From Hymenobacter nitidus (lineage in GTDB: Bacteria > Bacteroidota > Bacteroidia > Cytophagales > Hymenobacteraceae), in contig NZ_JAJADQ010000011.1 in NCBI RefSeq assembly GCF_020447315.1, positions 62,001 to 126,000 on the forward strand: a stretch of DNA of 64,000 nucleotides, in the 5' to 3' direction. The position numbers and the translations under genes are program-made. Shown piece by piece: positions 1 to 8,727 of this stretch. The notes beneath the pieces are model-generated. The model was not told the DNA's origin, ran no database searches, and saw nothing but the letters and a program-made list of their open reading frames with translations. Each line of letters starts with the position of its first letter. The first letter of the stretch is position 1.

Positions 1-163
1 GCGTGTACAGCAATTCGCGGAAGAGGATGGCCGGAGCCGAGAAGTGCACCTGCTCGTCGCCACCGTACAATACGCACGGAACATACGAGTCAAGACGCAG
101 TGCTTTCGCATCCTTCTTACCGAGATTCGCTCTTTTAAACCCTACAATCTCGAGGCTTTTCAT
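1..163 (-). CDS. rplY: 50S ribosomal protein L25 / Ctc, N-terminal part (cut by window edge)
   Basis: The minus strand reads MKSLEIVGFKRANLGKKDAK onward for 54 residues and runs off the left edge. This is the N-terminal, 5S rRNA-binding domain of bacterial L25/Ctc, recognisable from the opening 'G..R..LGKKDAK.LR' and the later 'VPCVLYGG' turn. Bacteroidota L25 is normally about 200 residues with a C-terminal extension, so roughly three quarters of the gene lies outside. It sits downstream of prs on the same strand, a pairing that is common in this phylum. The 315-bp gap to prs contains a hairpin-bearing repeat, so rplY may need its own promoter. Confidence 0.85.
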   Translation of the reverse strand, partial: MKSLEIVGFKRANLGKKDAKALRLDSYVPCVLYGGDEQVHFSAPAILFRELLYT

Positions 164-305
164 AAGCTTGTGTTTTTGAGAAAAAGTAAATTGTGTTTTC
201 CCGGCCAAGCTGACAATCAGCCCAAAACGGGCCGCAAAGATAGCGCTATTGTTTTATAAATGGAAACCGATTACTTAATCAGATCAGATAGTAGGGCATC
301 AGCAC

Positions 306-465
306 TAGTTTGCCCTTGCGAGCAACGCGAAGCAATCCGTCCTCTGAAATGTGCTCAGCTATCTAAACTGAAAAGCCCTTTCCCACGCGAGTAGGAAAGG
401 GCTTTCTGGTAAAAGGTTGTGTCGTACTGCGCAGAGGACGGACGGCTTCGTTCCTCGCAAGGACA
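306..465. repeat. Dispersed palindromic element, copy 1 (terminator-like core)
   Basis: A stretch of about 160 bp occupies most of the prs-rplY spacer and contains no gene. Its ends are inverted copies of each other: the left CTTGCGAGCAACGCGAAGC...CGTCCTCT matches the right AGAGGACG...GCTTCG...CTCGCAAG. The core is a hairpin, GAAAAGCCCTTT / AAAGGGCTTTC, able to act as a terminator on both strands. A second, inverted copy lies at about 15621-15780 and is clearly similar over its whole length. It looks like a MITE- or REP-type element with no coding capacity. Downstream of prs it probably ends the prs transcript. Confidence 0.8.
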
Positions 466-478
466 CACAAAGACTATA

Positions 479-1408
<930 letters not shown>

Positions 1409-1445
1409 GGAGAGGGGAAAGGGGGCGAAAAACGGAAGAAACTGA

Positions 1446-1497
1446 AAAAGCGAAAGGCGCCGATTCTTCCGGGGAGGAAGGATCAGCGCCTTTCGCG
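1446..1497 (-). terminator. Rho-independent terminator after tRNA-Gln
   Basis: Read on the minus strand, an 11-bp stem GCGAAAGGCGC / GCGCCTTTCGC encloses a second short stem (CTTCC/GGAAG) and is followed by CTTTTTC. It lies immediately 3' of tRNA-Gln and about 40 bp before the prs start, so it should end the tRNA transcript before prs. Confidence 0.7.
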
Positions 1498-1509
1498 TTA
1501 CTTAGTCGG

Positions 1510-1582
1510 TTGTCCGACCAGGGCTCGAACCTGGACTTTCTTGAATCAAAATCAAGCGTGTTGCCAGTTACACCATCGGACA
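1510..1582 (-). tRNA. trnQ: tRNA-Gln (anticodon TTG)
   Basis: The minus strand folds into a 73-nt cloverleaf. The acceptor stem is TGTCCGA / TCGGACA. The anticodon stem CTTGA/TCAAG holds the 7-nt loop TTTTGAT with anticodon TTG, reading CAA/CAG glutamine codons. The T arm contains GGTTCGAGCC. CCA is not encoded. The U1-A72 first pair fits bacterial tRNA-Gln. The tRNA stands alone between atpD (divergent) and prs (same strand). Confidence 0.95.
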
Positions 1583-1785
1583 ATTTCCAAGCGGCGACCG
1601 GTGTGGGTGTGCCGTTTGGGTGTGCAAATGTACTACGGGAAAGATTCAAGGCAAATTTATCCACAAAAATTTTTCGAGAAATTTTCGGGCTCGGCTTCCT
1701 GAAATATGCGGTTTTTGCCCTTATGGGCTGATAATCAGGCCGGATTGGGGGTGAAAAAAAGGCCCGAACTTTCCTCTGGCCGGGC

Positions 1786-1817
1786 TTTGGCAAAGCCGGG
1801 ATTAAGCCGTAGTTTTG
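1786..1817 (+). promoter_or_regulatory. Bacteroidota-type promoter of atpD
   Basis: TTTG at 1786-1789 (-33 box) and TAGTTTTG at 1810-1817 (-7 box, consensus TAnnTTTG) are separated by 20 bp. Transcription would start near 1823, leaving a leader of about 35 nt before the atpD ATG. Confidence 0.7.
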
Positions 1818-1857
1818 CACCCTGAAAACGTTGCACCCATCTATATAAAGACTCGCA

Positions 1858-3363
1858 ATGGCGAATAACGGTAAAATCACCCAGGTAATCGGTCCCGTTG
1901 TGGACGTGAGCTTCGCGGGTGAAGGCTCTAAGCTTCCCAATATCCTCGACGCACTCGAAGTCACGAAAGACAACGGCCAGGTAGTAGTCCTGGAGTGCCA
2001 GCAACACCTCGGTGAAGACCGTGTGCGCACCATCGCTATGGACTCGACCGAAGGTCTGACCCGCGGCGCGGTAGTGCGTAACCTGGGCGCTCCGATGTCG
2101 ATGCCCACCGGCGAAGGCGTAAAAGGACGCTTGTTCAACGTCATCGGCTACGCCATCGACGGCATTCCCCAGCCTAAGAGCGACGGCCCGATGTCGATTC
2201 ACCGCCAGCCGCCACCCTTCGAGGATCTGGCTACGTCGTCGGAAATCCTGTTCACGGGTATCAAAGTAATTGACCTGCTCGCTCCCTATGTAAAGGGTGG
2301 CAAAATTGGTTTGTTCGGTGGTGCCGGTGTAGGCAAGACCGTACTGATCATGGAGCTGGTAAACAACATCGCTAAGGCGTATGCTGGTCTGTCGGTATTT
2401 GCCGGTGTAGGCGAGCGTACCCGCGAAGGCAATGACTTGCTGCGCGAATTCATTGAGTCGGACATCATCAAGTACGGTGAGGAGTTCAAGCACTCGATGG
2501 AGCAGGGCGGCTGGGATTTGACCAAGGTTGACCAGAACGAGCTGCTCAAGTCGCAGGCTACCCTGGTGTTCGGTCAGATGAACGAGCCCCCCGGAGCCCG
2601 GGCCCGCGTTGCCCTGTCGGGTCTGACCATTGCGGAGAACTTCCGCGACGGTGATGGCACCGGCGCTGGCCGCGACATCCTGTTCTTCATCGACAACATT
2701 TTCCGCTTCACCCAGGCAGGTTCGGAAGTATCGGCTCTGCTGGGCCGGATGCCATCTGCCGTAGGTTACCAGCCCACGCTGGCTACCGAAATGGGCGCCA
2801 TGCAGGAGCGTATCACCTCGACCAAGCGTGGTTCTATCACGTCGGTACAGGCCGTATATGTACCTGCCGATGACTTGACTGACCCGGCTCCGGCTAACAC
2901 CTTTGCTCACTTGGACGCCACGACGGTACTGTCGCGGAAGATTGCTGAGCTGGGCATCTACCCCGCCGTGGACCCCTTGGACTCCACCTCGCGCATCCTG
3001 TCGATTGAAGTTCTCGGCGACGAGCACTACAACACGGCCCAGCGCGTGAAAGAGATTCTGCAGCGCTACAAGGAACTGCAGGACATCATCGCCATCCTGG
3101 GTATGGACGAACTCTCGGAAGAGGATAAGCTGACTGTAACGCGTGCCCGCCGGGTGCAGCGCTTCCTGTCGCAGCCCTTCTTCGTAGCCGAGCAGTTCAC
3201 GGGCCTCGCCGGCGTACTGGTTGACATCAAGGATACCATCAAAGGCTTCAACGCCATCATCGACGGTACCTACGACCACCTGCCCGAGGCTGCCTTCAAC
3301 CTGGTAGGCACCATTGAGGACGCCGTAGCCAAAGGCGAGCGTCTGATTTCGGAAGCCAAGTAA
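1858..3363 (+). CDS. atpD: F1Fo ATP synthase subunit beta
   Basis: Catalytic subunit of the F1 head; three copies alternate with alpha and make ATP from ADP and phosphate at the membrane. The 501 residues are full length for the family. The Walker A loop GGAGVGKT is at 154-161, the arginine-rich GERTREGNDL follows, the Walker B strand ILFFID leads into NIFRFTQAG, and the C-terminal DELSEED motif is present (in GMDELSEED). Only atpD and atpC are here; the rest of the ATP synthase operon is not in the window, a split commonly seen in Bacteroidota. A good -33/-7 promoter lies just upstream. Confidence 0.99.
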   Translation: MANNGKITQVIGPVVDVSFAGEGSKLPNILDALEVTKDNGQVVVLECQQHLGEDRVRTIAMDSTEGLTRGAVVRNLGAPMSMPTGEGVKGRLFNVIGYAIDGIPQPKSDGPMSIHRQPPPFEDLATSSEILFTGIKVIDLLAPYVKGGKIGLFGGAGVGKTVLIMELVNNIAKAYAGLSVFAGVGERTREGNDLLREFIESDIIKYGEEFKHSMEQGGWDLTKVDQNELLKSQATLVFGQMNEPPGARARVALSGLTIAENFRDGDGTGAGRDILFFIDNIFRFTQAGSEVSALLGRMPSAVGYQPTLATEMGAMQERITSTKRGSITSVQAVYVPADDLTDPAPANTFAHLDATTVLSRKIAELGIYPAVDPLDSTSRILSIEVLGDEHYNTAQRVKEILQRYKELQDIIAILGMDELSEEDKLTVTRARRVQRFLSQPFFVAEQFTGLAGVLVDIKDTIKGFNAIIDGTYDHLPEAAFNLVGTIEDAVAKGERLISEAK

Positions 3364-3364
3364 A

Positions 3365-3467
3365 TTTCTAATGTGAGGAATGTGCTGATGGGGGAAATGT
3401 GGAAATGAATTGTTTTCACGCCCGCATCAGCACATTCAGCACATTTATACATTTCTCACATTAGAAA
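3365..3467. repeat. Imperfect inverted repeat filling the atpD-atpC spacer
   Basis: The left arm TTTCTAATGTGAG...AATGTGCTGATG (3365-3390) matches right-strand complements in CATCAGCACA (3425-3434) and TTTCTCACATTAGAAA (3452-3467). A small offset is caused by an extra ATTCAGCACATTTAT-type segment. The element occupies essentially the entire spacer between two co-oriented genes. It lacks the GC stem plus T-tract of a terminator. It has the look of a lineage-specific intergenic repeat. Confidence 0.75.
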
Positions 3468-3469
3468 CC

Positions 3470-3715
3470 ATGCATTTAGAAATCATCACGCCGGACCGCA
3501 AAGTGTTTGCTGGCGACGTAGTGTCGGCACAGTTTCCGGGTACCGACGGCCTGTTTGAAGTCCTGAACAACCACGCCCCGCTGATCAGCGCCCTCAAATC
3601 GGGTGATATCACGGTAGTGGGTGCTGCCGGCCGCGAATCCTTCCGCATCGAAGGTGGCGTGGTGGAAGTGCTCCGCAACAATGTGATTGTATTGGCCGAA
3701 GGCGCGGTTGCGTAA
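3470..3715 (+). CDS. atpC: F1Fo ATP synthase subunit epsilon (short form)
   Basis: Part of the central stalk, coupling rotor turning to F1 catalysis. The ATG at 3470 was chosen because the family begins MHLEIITPDRKVF; an upstream in-frame ATG falls inside the inverted repeat. The 81-residue protein keeps the N-terminal beta-sandwich (FPGTDGLFEVLNNHAPLISAL) and ends right after VIVLAEGAV. The C-terminal helical hairpin that inhibits ATPase activity in other bacteria is therefore missing. Short epsilon subunits of this type are usual in Bacteroidota, so this is not a truncation. A strong terminator follows. Confidence 0.95.
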   Translation: MHLEIITPDRKVFAGDVVSAQFPGTDGLFEVLNNHAPLISALKSGDITVVGAAGRESFRIEGGVVEVLRNNVIVLAEGAVA

Positions 3716-3726
3716 CCAGCCTGGCC

Positions 3727-3773
3727 CACAGAAAAGCCCCGCATCTGGCAACAGGTGCGGGGCTTTTCTGTGG
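3727..3773. terminator. Terminator after atpC
   Basis: A near-perfect hairpin, CACAGAAAAGCCCCGCA ... TGCGGGGCTTTTCTGTG, with T-runs on both strands, sits 10 bp after the atpC stop. It ends the atpDC transcript. Confidence 0.9.
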
Positions 3774-3873
3774 CCAACATTTTCTGATGCTATTCACTAG
3801 CAGCAAGCTGAAGAAGATTCTGCTTAGCATAACTTGCACTACCCACCCACTGTATCTTGTAAGGATTTAGTAT

Positions 3874-4758
3874 ATGCGTAAGCTGATTTTTTCTTTGCTG
3901 CTGGCCTTGGCTTCCCACGCTGGCTACGCGCAGAATTATAACAGTGACTTTCGGCGGGCTATGCAGGCCCAGGATACTGCCAAGGCCCGCAAGGTGCTGA
4001 CTAGCTGGCAGCAGAAAAAGCCTCAGGACCCCGACTGGTACGTGGCCCGCTTTAATTACCTGCTGAAGCAAGCTTACCGGGTGGTGGTCAGCTCAGATCC
4101 GAGCAAGCAAGGCGGGATGGTGTTCAACAAGGCCAACGGCGAAGCGGCCGGCTCTATTGGGGAAGGATACGAACCCACTCTGCTGGCCGCGGCCCGCACC
4201 ACGCTGCGGGAGGGAATTGAGTTAGCTCCAGACCGGCTGGATATGCGCTTTGGGTTGGCCAAAACCTACGAGATGACCGGGGAGGCAGCGGCGGAAATTG
4301 ACGTGCTGGCGGCAGCTCTGGCCGACCGGCAAACTAGTGGTAAGCCCTGGCGGTGGCGGGATGGAGCGGCTTTACCCGCCGCCGAAGCCAATTTTTTGCC
4401 CGAAAGCATGGAAGAGTATATGCTCCCATACTGGCAGATGCAGAGTGCTGAAGCCGATGAGGTGGTACGGCAGATGGCAGAGCTGCTGGTCAAGTATTAT
4501 CCGGCCAGTTCTTTGGGGCCATTTAACCTGGCGACTTATTACGCGCAGAAAAAACAGTGGGGAAAGGCGCTGGAATTGTTTCAGCAAGCTAATGCTCGCA
4601 AACCCAACGACTGGCAGACGCTGGCTAATCTAACCAAAGTAGAGATTGAGCTGGGCCACAAAGAGCAGGCGCAGCAGTACCTAACGGCCCTGCGCAAGCT
4701 GCCCGAGGGCCGCCCGGCCGCTACCGACCTGAGCAAGGAAATTCAGCAGCTGAAATAG
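3874..4758 (+). CDS. Secreted tetratricopeptide-repeat protein
   Basis: A 294-residue protein starting MRKLIFSLLLALASHAGYAQ, a signal peptide with a likely signal peptidase I site after AQ, so probably periplasmic. The rest is helical, with TPR-like segments: an early RRAMQAQDTAKARKVLTSWQ unit, a 'LRFGLA-type' unit near 125-150, and a clear pair near 215-290 (LATYYAQKKQWGKALELFQQ then DWQTLANLTKVEIELGHKEQ). TPRs mediate protein contacts; no catalytic motif is visible. A TATCTTG box 17 bp after a TTG just upstream may be its promoter. The partner and pathway are unknown. Confidence 0.8.
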   Translation: MRKLIFSLLLALASHAGYAQNYNSDFRRAMQAQDTAKARKVLTSWQQKKPQDPDWYVARFNYLLKQAYRVVVSSDPSKQGGMVFNKANGEAAGSIGEGYEPTLLAAARTTLREGIELAPDRLDMRFGLAKTYEMTGEAAAEIDVLAAALADRQTSGKPWRWRDGAALPAAEANFLPESMEEYMLPYWQMQSAEADEVVRQMAELLVKYYPASSLGPFNLATYYAQKKQWGKALELFQQANARKPNDWQTLANLTKVEIELGHKEQAQQYLTALRKLPEGRPAATDLSKEIQQLK

Positions 4759-4818
4759 CGCGGCTCCTGCCGTGGCCTTACCTTGCCGACTCATTTGCTT
4801 TTTGCCTGTCCTCCACCC

Positions 4819-5940
4819 ATGAAGATTGCTCCCAAAATCACTCCGATTTACCAGACCTCCGTGTTCAAGTTCGACGACCTGAACGAACTGGAGCAATATT
4901 TTGGGGAGCCGGGAAGCCGGTATATGTATTCGCGCAACGGCAACCCCAACTCGGACGAGCTGGCCGCCGCCGTAAATACGCTCGAAGGCGGCGCGGGTGC
5001 AGTAGCCACGGGCTCGGGCATGGCGGCTATTTTTGCCGCTATTCTGGCTTGCTGTCAGGCCGGTGACCATGTGCTGTGCGCGGCCGACATCTACGGCGGC
5101 TCTTCTTCCTTGCTGAACGCCGAGTTGGGCCGCCTGGGCATCACGGTAACCTACGTGCCGTTCGAGCAGCTCTATGAGCTAAACGGTTTCGTGCAGCCTG
5201 CCACCAAGCTGCTGCTGGCCGAGACAATCAGCAACCCGCTGCTGCGCGTGGCCGACCTGCGGCGTCTGGCTGCCGAGTGCCATCGGCACGGCCTGAAGCT
5301 GGTGGTCGACAATACGTTTGCCTCCCCCGTTATTACCCGGCCGCTGGAGCTGGGGGCGGATATTTCGCTGCACAGCGTCACGAAATACATTTCCGGGCAC
5401 AGCGACGTAACGGCGGGCGTGGCCGTAGCCGCCGACGAAGAAGTGGCCGCGCGGCTCAAGCAAATCGGGGTATTGTATGGCCTCACGCTGAGCCCGATGG
5501 AAAGCTGGCTGGCGGTGCGCGGTCTGAAAACGCTACGGCTGCGCATGCGGGAGCACAGCCACAATGCCCTGGCGGTAGCAGAGTTTCTGAGCCAGCACCC
5601 GAAAGTGCGGCAGGTATATTACCCGGGCTTGCTTGATCATCCGCAGCACGCGCTGGCCACGGAGCAGGGCGCGGGTCTGTTCGGCGGTATGCTCTCTATT
5701 TTACTGGAAGATGAGGCCGAGGCCGTCAACCGCTTTATGCAGCGCAGCCAGAAGTTTCCCTTCGCGCCTTCTCTGGCTGGTGTCGACTCTTCTATGTCCT
5801 ACCCCCTCGGCACATCTCACCGCTACCTGACGACCGAGCAGCAGCAGGCGCTGGGCATAACGGTAGGACTGGTGCGCCTCTCCATCGGGATTGAGCCCAT
5901 TGTAGAACTGCTGGCTGACTTGGACCACGCGCTGGAGTAG
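4819..5940 (+). CDS. PLP-dependent trans-sulfuration enzyme (cystathionine synthase/lyase or O-acylhomoserine sulfhydrylase family)
   Basis: A 373-residue Cys/Met-metabolism PLP enzyme. SRNGNPN (38-44), the phosphate-binding ATGSGMAA (63-70), the PLP-pyridine Asp in VVDNTF (164), and the Schiff-base Lys189 in SVTKYISGHSD are all present. It ends with the family's SIGIE segment. The ATG at 4819 is preferred over one 36 bp earlier because the family starts at TPIYQTSVF. Length and motifs cannot separate cystathionine gamma-synthase, gamma-lyase and O-acetylhomoserine sulfhydrylase. No other Cys/Met gene is adjacent. The gene after it is convergent, across a spacer with a GTAC array. Confidence 0.9.
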   Translation: MKIAPKITPIYQTSVFKFDDLNELEQYFGEPGSRYMYSRNGNPNSDELAAAVNTLEGGAGAVATGSGMAAIFAAILACCQAGDHVLCAADIYGGSSSLLNAELGRLGITVTYVPFEQLYELNGFVQPATKLLLAETISNPLLRVADLRRLAAECHRHGLKLVVDNTFASPVITRPLELGADISLHSVTKYISGHSDVTAGVAVAADEEVAARLKQIGVLYGLTLSPMESWLAVRGLKTLRLRMREHSHNALAVAEFLSQHPKVRQVYYPGLLDHPQHALATEQGAGLFGGMLSILLEDEAEAVNRFMQRSQKFPFAPSLAGVDSSMSYPLGTSHRYLTTEQQQALGITVGLVRLSIGIEPIVELLADLDHALE

Positions 5941-5951
5941 CACCAGGACAA

Positions 5952-6049
5952 TGTACCAGAGCGAATAACTTTGTACTACGAGGGCTGAGTTTTGTACTGC
6001 ATGTACTTACGAAGGAACCTTATGTACTTCGCCGACGCTGCTTGTACTG
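5952..6049. repeat. Phased TGTACT array in a convergent spacer
   Basis: Six copies of TGTAC(T/C) begin at 5952, 5972, 5993, 6002, 6023 and 6043, giving spacings of 20, 21, 9, 21 and 20 bp. The array is symmetric about its centre because GTAC is itself palindromic. The sequence between the boxes is only loosely alike (ACGAGGGCTG, ACGAAGGAAC, CGCCGACGCT). It fills the gap between the 3' ends of the trans-sulfuration gene and the aminotransferase gene. It could be a degenerate tandem repeat or a protein-binding array. Confidence 0.6.
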
Positions 6050-6062
6050 AATACGAGCAGCT

Positions 6063-7208
6063 TTAGGGGCGGAGAATTTCTTGCAGGGCATCGGAAACCC
6101 GGCGTAGGTCCGTTTCGGTGAGGGAGGAGCCGGAAGGCAGGCACAGGCCGCGGGTAAATAAATCGGTACATACTGCGCCACCATACATGGCCGCCTGCGC
6201 GAAAAGCGGCTGCTGATGCAGCGGTTTCCACAGCGGCCTTGACTCTATGTTGTGCGTTTCGAGGTGCTGGCGCACTTGCTCGGGGGTAACGCTGGTGTGA
6301 GCGACGTCCAGGGTGATAGTGGTCAGCCAGCGGTTGGAGAAGCCCAACGCCGGCTCGGTAGGGCCAAACTGCAGGACGGAAATATGCTTCAGGTTGGCTT
6401 GGTACCAGGCAAATACCTCGCGGCGGCTTTTCACGCGGCTGTCGATAAGCTCCATCTGGCCCCGCCCGATACCGGCCAGAATGTTGCTGAGCCGGTAGTT
6501 ATAGCCTACCGCGGAATGCTGGTAATAAGGAGCCGGGTCTTTGGCCTGGGTGGCCAGAAAACGCGTCTGCTCGGCCCACTCAGTCTTGGCAGTTACCAGT
6601 GCGCCCCCGCCGCTGGTGGTAATAATCTTGTTGCCGTTAAAGGAAAAGACGCCGACGGCCCCGAAGGTGCCGAGCCGGCGGCCGTCGTAGCGGGAGCCCA
6701 GGGCTTCGGCCGCGTCTTCGAGCACGGGAATATCATACAGCTCGGCAATGGCCTGCAGCTGGTCGAGCTGGGCCGGCATGCCGTAGAGGTGTACCAGAAT
6801 AAGCGCCTTGGGCTTCTTGCCGAGCTGAATACGGTGCTCAATAGCCTCGCGCAGGCGGTCCGGACACATGTTCCAGGTCGTGGCTTCGCTGTCGACAAAC
6901 ACCGGGGTGGCGCCCAGGTACAGAATCGGGTTGGCCGTGGCCACGAACGTAAAGGAGGGGCAGAGCACTTCGTCGCCGGGCCCAACGCCGAGTAGAATCA
7001 GGCCGAGGTGAATAGCGGCCGTGCCCGACGACAAGGCCACGCAATGGGCCGCGCCGGTGTAGTGGCAGATGTCCTGCTCGAAACCGGTGAGGTTGGGGCC
7101 GGCCGGGGCCACCCAATTGTCCTCAATGGCTTTGTGGACGTAGTTGAGCTCGTGGCGGCCGAGGTGGGGCGGGGAAAGAAAAATCCGGTCGTGGTCCTGG
7201 CTATGCAT
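6063..7208 (-). CDS. DegT/DnrJ/EryC1/StrS sugar aminotransferase (PglE-like)
   Basis: A 381-residue PLP aminotransferase that would convert a UDP-4-keto-sugar to a UDP-4-amino-sugar. Visible are SSGTAAIHLGL (60-70), the PLP Asp165 in LEDAAEALGS, and the catalytic Lys194 in FNGNKIITTSGGG. It is the last gene of a minus-strand trio; its ATG overlaps the end of the acetyltransferase by 8 bp, which suggests translational coupling. By analogy with pglC-pglD-pglE, the trio makes and primes a di-N-acetylated bacillosamine-type sugar. The UDP-GlcNAc 4,6-dehydratase (PglF) needed to supply the substrate is not in the window. Confidence 0.9.
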   Translation of the reverse strand: MHSQDHDRIFLSPPHLGRHELNYVHKAIEDNWVAPAGPNLTGFEQDICHYTGAAHCVALSSGTAAIHLGLILLGVGPGDEVLCPSFTFVATANPILYLGATPVFVDSEATTWNMCPDRLREAIEHRIQLGKKPKALILVHLYGMPAQLDQLQAIAELYDIPVLEDAAEALGSRYDGRRLGTFGAVGVFSFNGNKIITTSGGGALVTAKTEWAEQTRFLATQAKDPAPYYQHSAVGYNYRLSNILAGIGRGQMELIDSRVKSRREVFAWYQANLKHISVLQFGPTEPALGFSNRWLTTITLDVAHTSVTPEQVRQHLETHNIESRPLWKPLHQQPLFAQAAMYGGAVCTDLFTRGLCLPSGSSLTETDLRRVSDALQEILRP

Positions 7209-7905
7209 GTACTTTGATAACGGTAGCGGGAACTCCCACGGCGGTGCAGTCGGCGGGCAGGTCGCGCACGGCTACGGCGCCCGCCCCCACAATGGTGCGG
7301 GCCCCGATGCGCACTTGGTTGATAACGGTGGCATTGGTGCCCAAATACACGCCGGTTTCTAAATGCGCTTCACCGCCGACGTTGGCATGGGGCATCAGGG
7401 AGCAAAAATCTTCCAGTACCGCATCGTGGCCGATGGTGCAACCCAGGTTGAGCAGCACGTGGCAGCCCAGGCGGATGTCGGTAGTGAGAATGCAGCCCTG
7501 CCCGATGATACTGCCTTCACCAATCTGCAGGTGCTGGTAGGGCTGGCAGGCGATGGCCGGGTGCACCAGCGTGGCAAAGCGCAGCAGGGGTGAGGTGAGC
7601 CGCTGCACGATGCTGGCCCGGCTACGGCCGTTGCCCACCGCAATAACCACCTGCAGGGGCTCGGAAACCGAGTTCAGCGCCTCAGTTCCGCCCAGGTAGG
7701 GCACGCCATGAATAGTAGCCGAAGCCGGGGCCTGATCATCGAAAAAGCCGGCCAGCTGCCAGGTAGCCCGCACCGCGTTGATCTGGTGCACCAGTACCAG
7801 CACCTCGCGGCCCAGGCCGCCCGCCCCGAAAATAACCAGCTTGGGCAGGTGGCCGGAGCGAGCTGCGGCAGCATTTTCGGCGAAAGAATCACGAACGTGC
7901 GTCAT
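7201..7905 (-). CDS. Sugar O/N-acetyltransferase with left-handed beta-helix (PglD-like)
   Basis: A 234-residue protein with the two-domain layout of PglD/NeuD. The N-terminal nucleotide-sugar-binding domain opens with KLVIFGAGGLGREVL (22-36). The C-terminal hexapeptide-repeat left-handed helix runs from about 115 onward, with isoleucine-rich turns. The likely general base is His160 in CTIGHDAVLEDF. It would acetylate the 4-amino group made by its neighbour using acetyl-CoA. Its ATG overlaps the stop of the sugar transferase by 4 bp (ATGA). About 20 extra N-terminal residues precede the usual start, so a later start is possible, but no closer in-frame ATG is seen. Confidence 0.9.
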   Translation of the reverse strand: MTHVRDSFAENAAAARSGHLPKLVIFGAGGLGREVLVLVHQINAVRATWQLAGFFDDQAPASATIHGVPYLGGTEALNSVSEPLQVVIAVGNGRSRASIVQRLTSPLLRFATLVHPAIACQPYQHLQIGEGSIIGQGCILTTDIRLGCHVLLNLGCTIGHDAVLEDFCSLMPHANVGGEAHLETGVYLGTNATVINQVRIGARTIVGAGAVAVRDLPADCTAVGVPATVIKVHA

Positions 7906-8555
7906 GCAATAGGAGGATGAGAAGAGGGCGGCGAGCCGGTAAAGGCTTCGGTAGTAGCCTGGCCCGGGGCCGTAACACCCCGTGCGCCCAGCACCCGAAA
8001 AGCGGTGAGCAGCAGAATGCGCAGGTCCAGCGGCCAGGAGACGTGGTCGACGTACCAGACGTCATATTCGAATTTTTGTTCCCAGGAAATGGCGTTGCGC
8101 CCGTTTACCTGGGCCCAGCCCGTAATACCAGGCTTCACGGCGTGGCGGCGGGCCTGCCGGGGCGAGTACAGCGGCAGGTACTGGGGTAGCAGGGGCCGGG
8201 GACCAATCAGGCTCAGCTCGCCGCGCAGCACGTTCCAGAGCTGGGGCAGCTCGTCGATGGAAGTGGCGCGCAGCCAGCGGCCCAGGCGGGTGAGGCGCTG
8301 GGCGTCGGGCAGCAGCTGACCCTGGTCGTCGCGGGCGTTGGTCATGGTCTGGAGCTTGTAGAGCGTAAACAAGACCCCGTGCAGGCCCGGCCGCAACTGC
8401 CGAAACAGCACCTGTCCCCGGTTCTGGACGGCCAGCACGGCCGTGGCCAGCAGCAGCAGCGGCAGCGTGAGCACGGCTGCCGGCAGGGCCAGGCCCAGGT
8501 CGAGCACCCGTTTGCCCCAGGCCAAGTACCAGGATGTGGAAGAGGAAACAACCAT
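7902..8555 (-). CDS. Undecaprenyl-phosphate sugar-1-phosphate transferase (PglC/WcaJ-type)
   Basis: A 217-residue initiating transferase that moves a sugar-1-phosphate from its UDP carrier to undecaprenyl phosphate at the inner membrane. After KRVLDLGLALPAAVLTLPLLL, a single re-entrant membrane helix (about 15-42), come the DE catalytic pair in SIDELPQLWNVLRGELSLIGPRP (D101, E102) and PGITGWAQVNGRN. It resembles small PglC-type enzymes, without the long WbaP/WcaJ N-terminal half. The ATG at 8555 sits about 30 nt after a TATTTTTG box and is preferred over a longer reading frame that runs upstream. First gene of the three-gene operon. Confidence 0.92.
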   Translation of the reverse strand: MVVSSSTSWYLAWGKRVLDLGLALPAAVLTLPLLLLATAVLAVQNRGQVLFRQLRPGLHGVLFTLYKLQTMTNARDDQGQLLPDAQRLTRLGRWLRATSIDELPQLWNVLRGELSLIGPRPLLPQYLPLYSPRQARRHAVKPGITGWAQVNGRNAISWEQKFEYDVWYVDHVSWPLDLRILLLTAFRVLGARGVTAPGQATTEAFTGSPPSSHPPIA

Positions 8556-8591
8556 ACGCGAAAACCAAGGCTGCCAGATGCTGACAACGGG

Positions 8592-8599
8592 CAAAAATA
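8592..8599 (-). promoter_or_regulatory. -7 box of the sugar transferase operon
   Basis: On the minus strand the sequence is TATTTTTG, a full match to TAnnTTTG, about 37 nt before the sugar transferase ATG. A matching -33 TTTG is not obvious. This supports the start chosen at 8555. Confidence 0.45.
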
Positions 8600-8727
8600 T
8601 GCTTTTTGTGCCGCGCCTGCCGTAGCTTGCGCCGTATGCCGCCGCTGGCGCGTTCAACTGCTGTTTTCGGTGGAAGAAACGCTCCGGCTATGGGGCTTCC
8701 GTTTTGCTCTACGTGCCTGCCAAGACT

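Noticed and set aside
1735..3279. Long minus-strand frame of 514 codons opposite atpD
   Set aside because: It is the antisense shadow of a GC-rich conserved gene; the translation has no domain and atpD is certain.
5952..6049. CRISPR array
   Set aside because: The repeated word is only 6 bp, the spacing is not uniform and no cas gene is present.
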